In this document: positions 42,596-44,906 of the stretch, piece after piece | Position numbering within the stretch: position 1 is the stretch's first letter | How the letters are laid out: every line of letters begins with the position of its first letter | DNA from: Paenibacillus forsythiae T98 | GTDB taxonomy: Bacteria; Bacillota; Bacilli; Paenibacillales; Paenibacillaceae | Reading direction: 5' to 3' | Length of the DNA: 44,906 nt | Assembly: GCF_000520735.1 (NCBI RefSeq) | Contig: NZ_ASSC01000544.1 | Span: forward strand, 1-44,906 | Notes under the pieces: generated by a model | Database searches by the model: none | The model's input: only the letters and a program-made list of their open reading frames with translations | Told to the model about the DNA's origin: nothing | Made by a program: the position numbers and the translations under genes

Positions 42596-43006
42596 TTATT
42601 GACCGCGAAGCTTATCTACCGCCCGGTAGGCCCCCGTGGAATTTTTCTGAGAGGCTTTCGTCGCTGCGGCTTCCTTTGACGCATTCATCAAATCCTTGGT
42701 CAGCCGGCCGCGGCAGCTGTCGCACATATGCCCTTCCCGGATCAGCGTTCCACACACCTCGCAGGGGTACATCATATTCGGCGCATTGGCGATGGAAATC
42801 CGTCCCTCCCGAATAAAACGGGTAATTTCTTTAACCGAAATCCCGGTAGCATCGGAGAGCTCTTGAATGTTGGCCCCTTTGTTCTCCCGCAAGTATTTCA
42901 CGCAAGTCTCATACTGCTGCTCCAGTTCCTTCATGCAAGACTGGCAGAGCTCCATGATATTCTTGACGTAAATCCGTCCGCACCGGGGACAATTATCGAT
43001 ATTCAT
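42596..43006 (-). CDS. yvyF: YvyF family flagellar operon protein
   Basis: A 136-residue zinc-ribbon protein of the flagellar operon family TIGR03826. Cysteine pairs CPRCGRIYVKNIMELCQSC and CEVCGTLIREGHMCDSC flank a helix-turn-helix-like part (IQELSDATGISVKEITRFIR). The ATG at 43006 has GGAAGGGGG upstream; an ATG eight codons earlier has no site. In B. subtilis the gene has the same place between comFC and flgM. Molecular role is unknown. Confidence 0.88.
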   Translation of the reverse strand: MNIDNCPRCGRIYVKNIMELCQSCMKELEQQYETCVKYLRENKGANIQELSDATGISVKEITRFIREGRISIANAPNMMYPCEVCGTLIREGHMCDSCRGRLTKDLMNASKEAAATKASQKNSTGAYRAVDKLRGQ

Positions 43007-43119
43007 ATTCAGCAGCCCCCTTCCTTTCATTGTTATCCGTAATTAGACTGCTTATGCTCCTAGATTACATGATTGCGGAGGTTTCGTCTACTTCCTGCAG
43101 CTTGCGGAAAAGATTTCCT

Positions 43120-44112
43120 TCACGACCGGGCCCAGGTCAGACTGTAAACTTCAGCCCGGCACCCGGAGGACATTGCTATTTCTTGCAGTGCATCGGCACA
43201 GGCCCGGATCGTGCTGCCCGTTGTATAGATATCGTCCACCACAATAATTTGTACCGGCGGTAAAAAGGAGGGGGGGAGAGCTCGAATTGGGGAGTCGGAA
43301 TTTCCAGAAAAAAGAAGCCTCCGGGAAAACTGTTCCGCCTCTACCGGATTCGGCACAAAAACACGCTTCATATCGGCGAGCCGCTCCGCCCTCGTTTTAA
43401 AGCTCTGCTTGCTGGTATGGTGCGCGCGGGCCAGCAGTTCCATAACGGGGATGTTACGGCGTGCCGATATGAACCGCGTCAATCTTTCAGCCTGATTGAA
43501 GCCGCGCTCGGCAAGCCGAATATCACTGACGGGAACCGGGACAAGCAGGTCGGCCTTCCATCCTCTTGAAGATGCCGAAGCCGTTCCGGCACCGGGCACC
43601 CGGGAGCGCAGCGCCGCCCCCCATTGGGAATTAAGCCATGACAGCAGGCTCCCCTTCACTCGTTGTTCCGCCGGATTTCTGCTCGGGGCAGTATTCCAGT
43701 GTTCGGGTTTCGGATTCGTCCTCTCCCGGGATTCCATTTCCGCCTCCAGCATAAGGTAAGCTCTGTCCAGCATCACTCCAAGCGCTTCAGCATAACGTTC
43801 GTCTCCCCTATATTTGTACTGTCCTAACCAGACCCTCATCTCGCTGCTGTAGGCGACCGCACTCCGGTTGCATATCAGAGCGGAGGCATCGTTTCCGCGG
43901 GCGCAGTCCGGGCAGCCCACATGGCGGCCGCATTTCCGGCAGCGGGGCTTGCTTATCCAGGGGACGGTCCGCACGCACGCTTCGCAGATTCCCGGGAGCA
44001 GGGCTGACAGTTGTCCCGGGCGTCCGCATGCCAGGCACTTCTCTTGTCTAGGGGCCAGCAGGGAATGGGCCGAGCGCAGCCAGCGGCCCATGTGCGCCGG
44101 AAATCTCGCCAT
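43120..44112 (-). CDS. comFC: Competence protein ComFC (phosphoribosyltransferase-like)
   Basis: A 330-residue amidophosphoribosyltransferase-like protein needed for DNA uptake. N-terminal zinc-ribbon cysteines (CLACGRPG, CEAC, CRKCGRHVGCPDC), a SSEMRVWLGQYKYRGDERYA segment, LLVPVPVSDIRLAERGFNQA and the PRPP loop IIVVDDIYTTGSTIRACADA. It contains an unusually long insertion (about 150-195, with RERTNPKPEHWNTAPSRNPA). ATG immediately follows the comFA stop; comFB, which lies between them in B. subtilis, is absent. Confidence 0.93.
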   Translation of the reverse strand: MARFPAHMGRWLRSAHSLLAPRQEKCLACGRPGQLSALLPGICEACVRTVPWISKPRCRKCGRHVGCPDCARGNDASALICNRSAVAYSSEMRVWLGQYKYRGDERYAEALGVMLDRAYLMLEAEMESRERTNPKPEHWNTAPSRNPAEQRVKGSLLSWLNSQWGAALRSRVPGAGTASASSRGWKADLLVPVPVSDIRLAERGFNQAERLTRFISARRNIPVMELLARAHHTSKQSFKTRAERLADMKRVFVPNPVEAEQFSRRLLFSGNSDSPIRALPPSFLPPVQIIVVDDIYTTGSTIRACADALQEIAMSSGCRAEVYSLTWARS

Positions 44113-44906
44113 TCAGGAACCCTCCTTATGCAGATAGCCTTTGGCGCGGGCAATCCGGTTCATGGTCCTTACTTGCGCGCATGCGCCCCGCTGCGAACGA
44201 TTCCACTGCACGGAAGCGAACACGACCCGGCCCTTGGGATCGTCCTTGGAGCGGCCGGCCCGTCCTGCCATCTGAACGAGCGAGGCCTCGTCAAAGAGCC
44301 GGTTATCCGCATCCAGCACGAAGACATCGCTTCGCGGCACGGTGACACCCCGTTCCAGAATGGTCGTCGTAACGAGTAGGGATATTTCCCGGCGGCGAAA
44401 AGCGTTCACCTTTCCGGCCCTCCCCGGGTCCTGCGATGAGGTTCCTTCGATGACGACGCCGGGCATAGCGCGGCGCAGGAGCCGCACCAGCGGGTCAATC
44501 TGCGCGATGCGGGCGGCAAACAGAAAAATCTGCGCCCCCCGTTCAAGCGATTGCCTTAGTGCTCTCAAGAGCTTGACCGGCAAGCGCCCGCGCTTCAGGC
44601 AGTCGCTGACTGAAGGCATTTTGAGATGCGCCGGCACCGGAAGGGGAAAGCCGTGGAACCGGACGGGCACTCTTGCATGCGCCAGCCTGCCCCGGTGGAC
44701 TTCCCGCTGCATTGGCTGCGGCGGCGTAGCCGACAAGTAAATGAAGCTTCCACCGGGCTTGCAGGCCCCCTCGGCGGCAAAGGCGAGCATAGGATCGTTA
44801 TGATAGGGAAACGCGTCCAGCTCGTCGATAATCACCAGGTCGAAGCCCTGGTGGAATCTTAGCAGCTGATGCGTCGTCGCAAGAGCCAGCCGCCCCTCTG
44901 CCCAGC
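44113..44906 (-). CDS. comFA: ComFA-type DNA helicase, N-terminus outside window
   Basis: C-terminal part of the ATP-driven DNA translocase for transformation. Read from the window edge it begins WAEGRLALATTHQLLRFHQG, then the Walker B form VIIDELDAFPYHNDPM, ATPPQPMQREV, the domain 2 motifs IFLFAARIAQIDPLVRLLRR, LLVTTTILERGVTVP, DVFVLDADNRLFDEASLVQM then AGRAGRSKDDPKG. The reading frame is open through 44906, so the start lies beyond the window. Confidence 0.95.
   Translation of the reverse strand, partial: WAEGRLALATTHQLLRFHQGFDLVIIDELDAFPYHNDPMLAFAAEGACKPGGSFIYLSATPPQPMQREVHRGRLAHARVPVRFHGFPLPVPAHLKMPSVSDCLKRGRLPVKLLRALRQSLERGAQIFLFAARIAQIDPLVRLLRRAMPGVVIEGTSSQDPGRAGKVNAFRRREISLLVTTTILERGVTVPRSDVFVLDADNRLFDEASLVQMAGRAGRSKDDPKGRVVFASVQWNRSQRGACAQVRTMNRIARAKGYLHKEGS

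Noticed and set aside
1-44906. CRISPR arrays, tRNA or rRNA genes, T-box or riboswitch leaders
   Set aside because: I looked for repeat-spacer patterns, cloverleaf features and known leader motifs and saw none that I could support.

Overview
The window looks like chromosome of a Gram-positive, flagellated, Paenibacillus-like member of the Bacillales. The grounds are: prfB carries the +1 programmed frameshift with a Bacillota-type leader; HPF is the long form; genes run comFA-comFC-yvyF-flgM-flgN-flgK-flgL-fliW-csrA-(GT)-hag-flaG-fliD-fliS-fliT ... hpf-secA-prfB, which is essentially the Bacillus subtilis order; and a complete argCJBD operon follows. Genus is inferred from gene style, not from a database search. 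Every supported gene is on the minus strand, so transcription runs from high to low coordinates.

Layout in transcription order. 44.9-43.1 kb: competence genes comFA (cut by the window edge) and comFC. 43.0-33.8 kb: late flagellar genes in three transcription units (flgM onward, hag, flaG-fliD-fliS-fliT), each preceded by a recognisable flagellar sigma (SigD/FliA type) promoter. 33.7-11.3 kb: a flagellin-glycosylation island of visibly lower GC content, especially 24.4-31 kb, inserted between fliT and the csp/hpf/secA/prfB block. 10.95-4.6 kb: csp, hpf, secA, prfB and yitT. 4.4-1 kb: argC, argJ, argB and argD (argD is cut by the window edge).

The island encodes a whole pseudaminic acid route (PseB, PseC, PseH, PseG, PseI and an SpsF-type cytidylyltransferase in the PseF slot) and a Maf/DUF115 flagellin glycosyltransferase. 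It also holds several GT2/GT4 glycosyltransferases and methyltransferases. In its middle lies a tightly overlapping six-gene cassette: acyl carrier protein, AMP-forming acyl ligase, Fe-type alcohol dehydrogenase, LuxE-type acyl-protein synthetase, GNAT-like protein and LuxC-type acyl reductase. A near-perfect SigD promoter of its own sits just upstream. No luciferase gene (luxAB) is present. The cassette looks like a lux-type fatty acid reductase machine reused for decorating the flagellar glycan, and it is the best candidate here for an undescribed system.

The island is also eroding. It contains a methyltransferase pseudogene, a truncated second NeuB-family gene, and a glycosyltransferase whose start codon seems to be ATA. 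Upstream of secA there is what looks like an orphan right end of an IS200/IS605-type element. The flagellin leader carries a textbook-like CsrA target, consistent with the fliW-csrA pair upstream.
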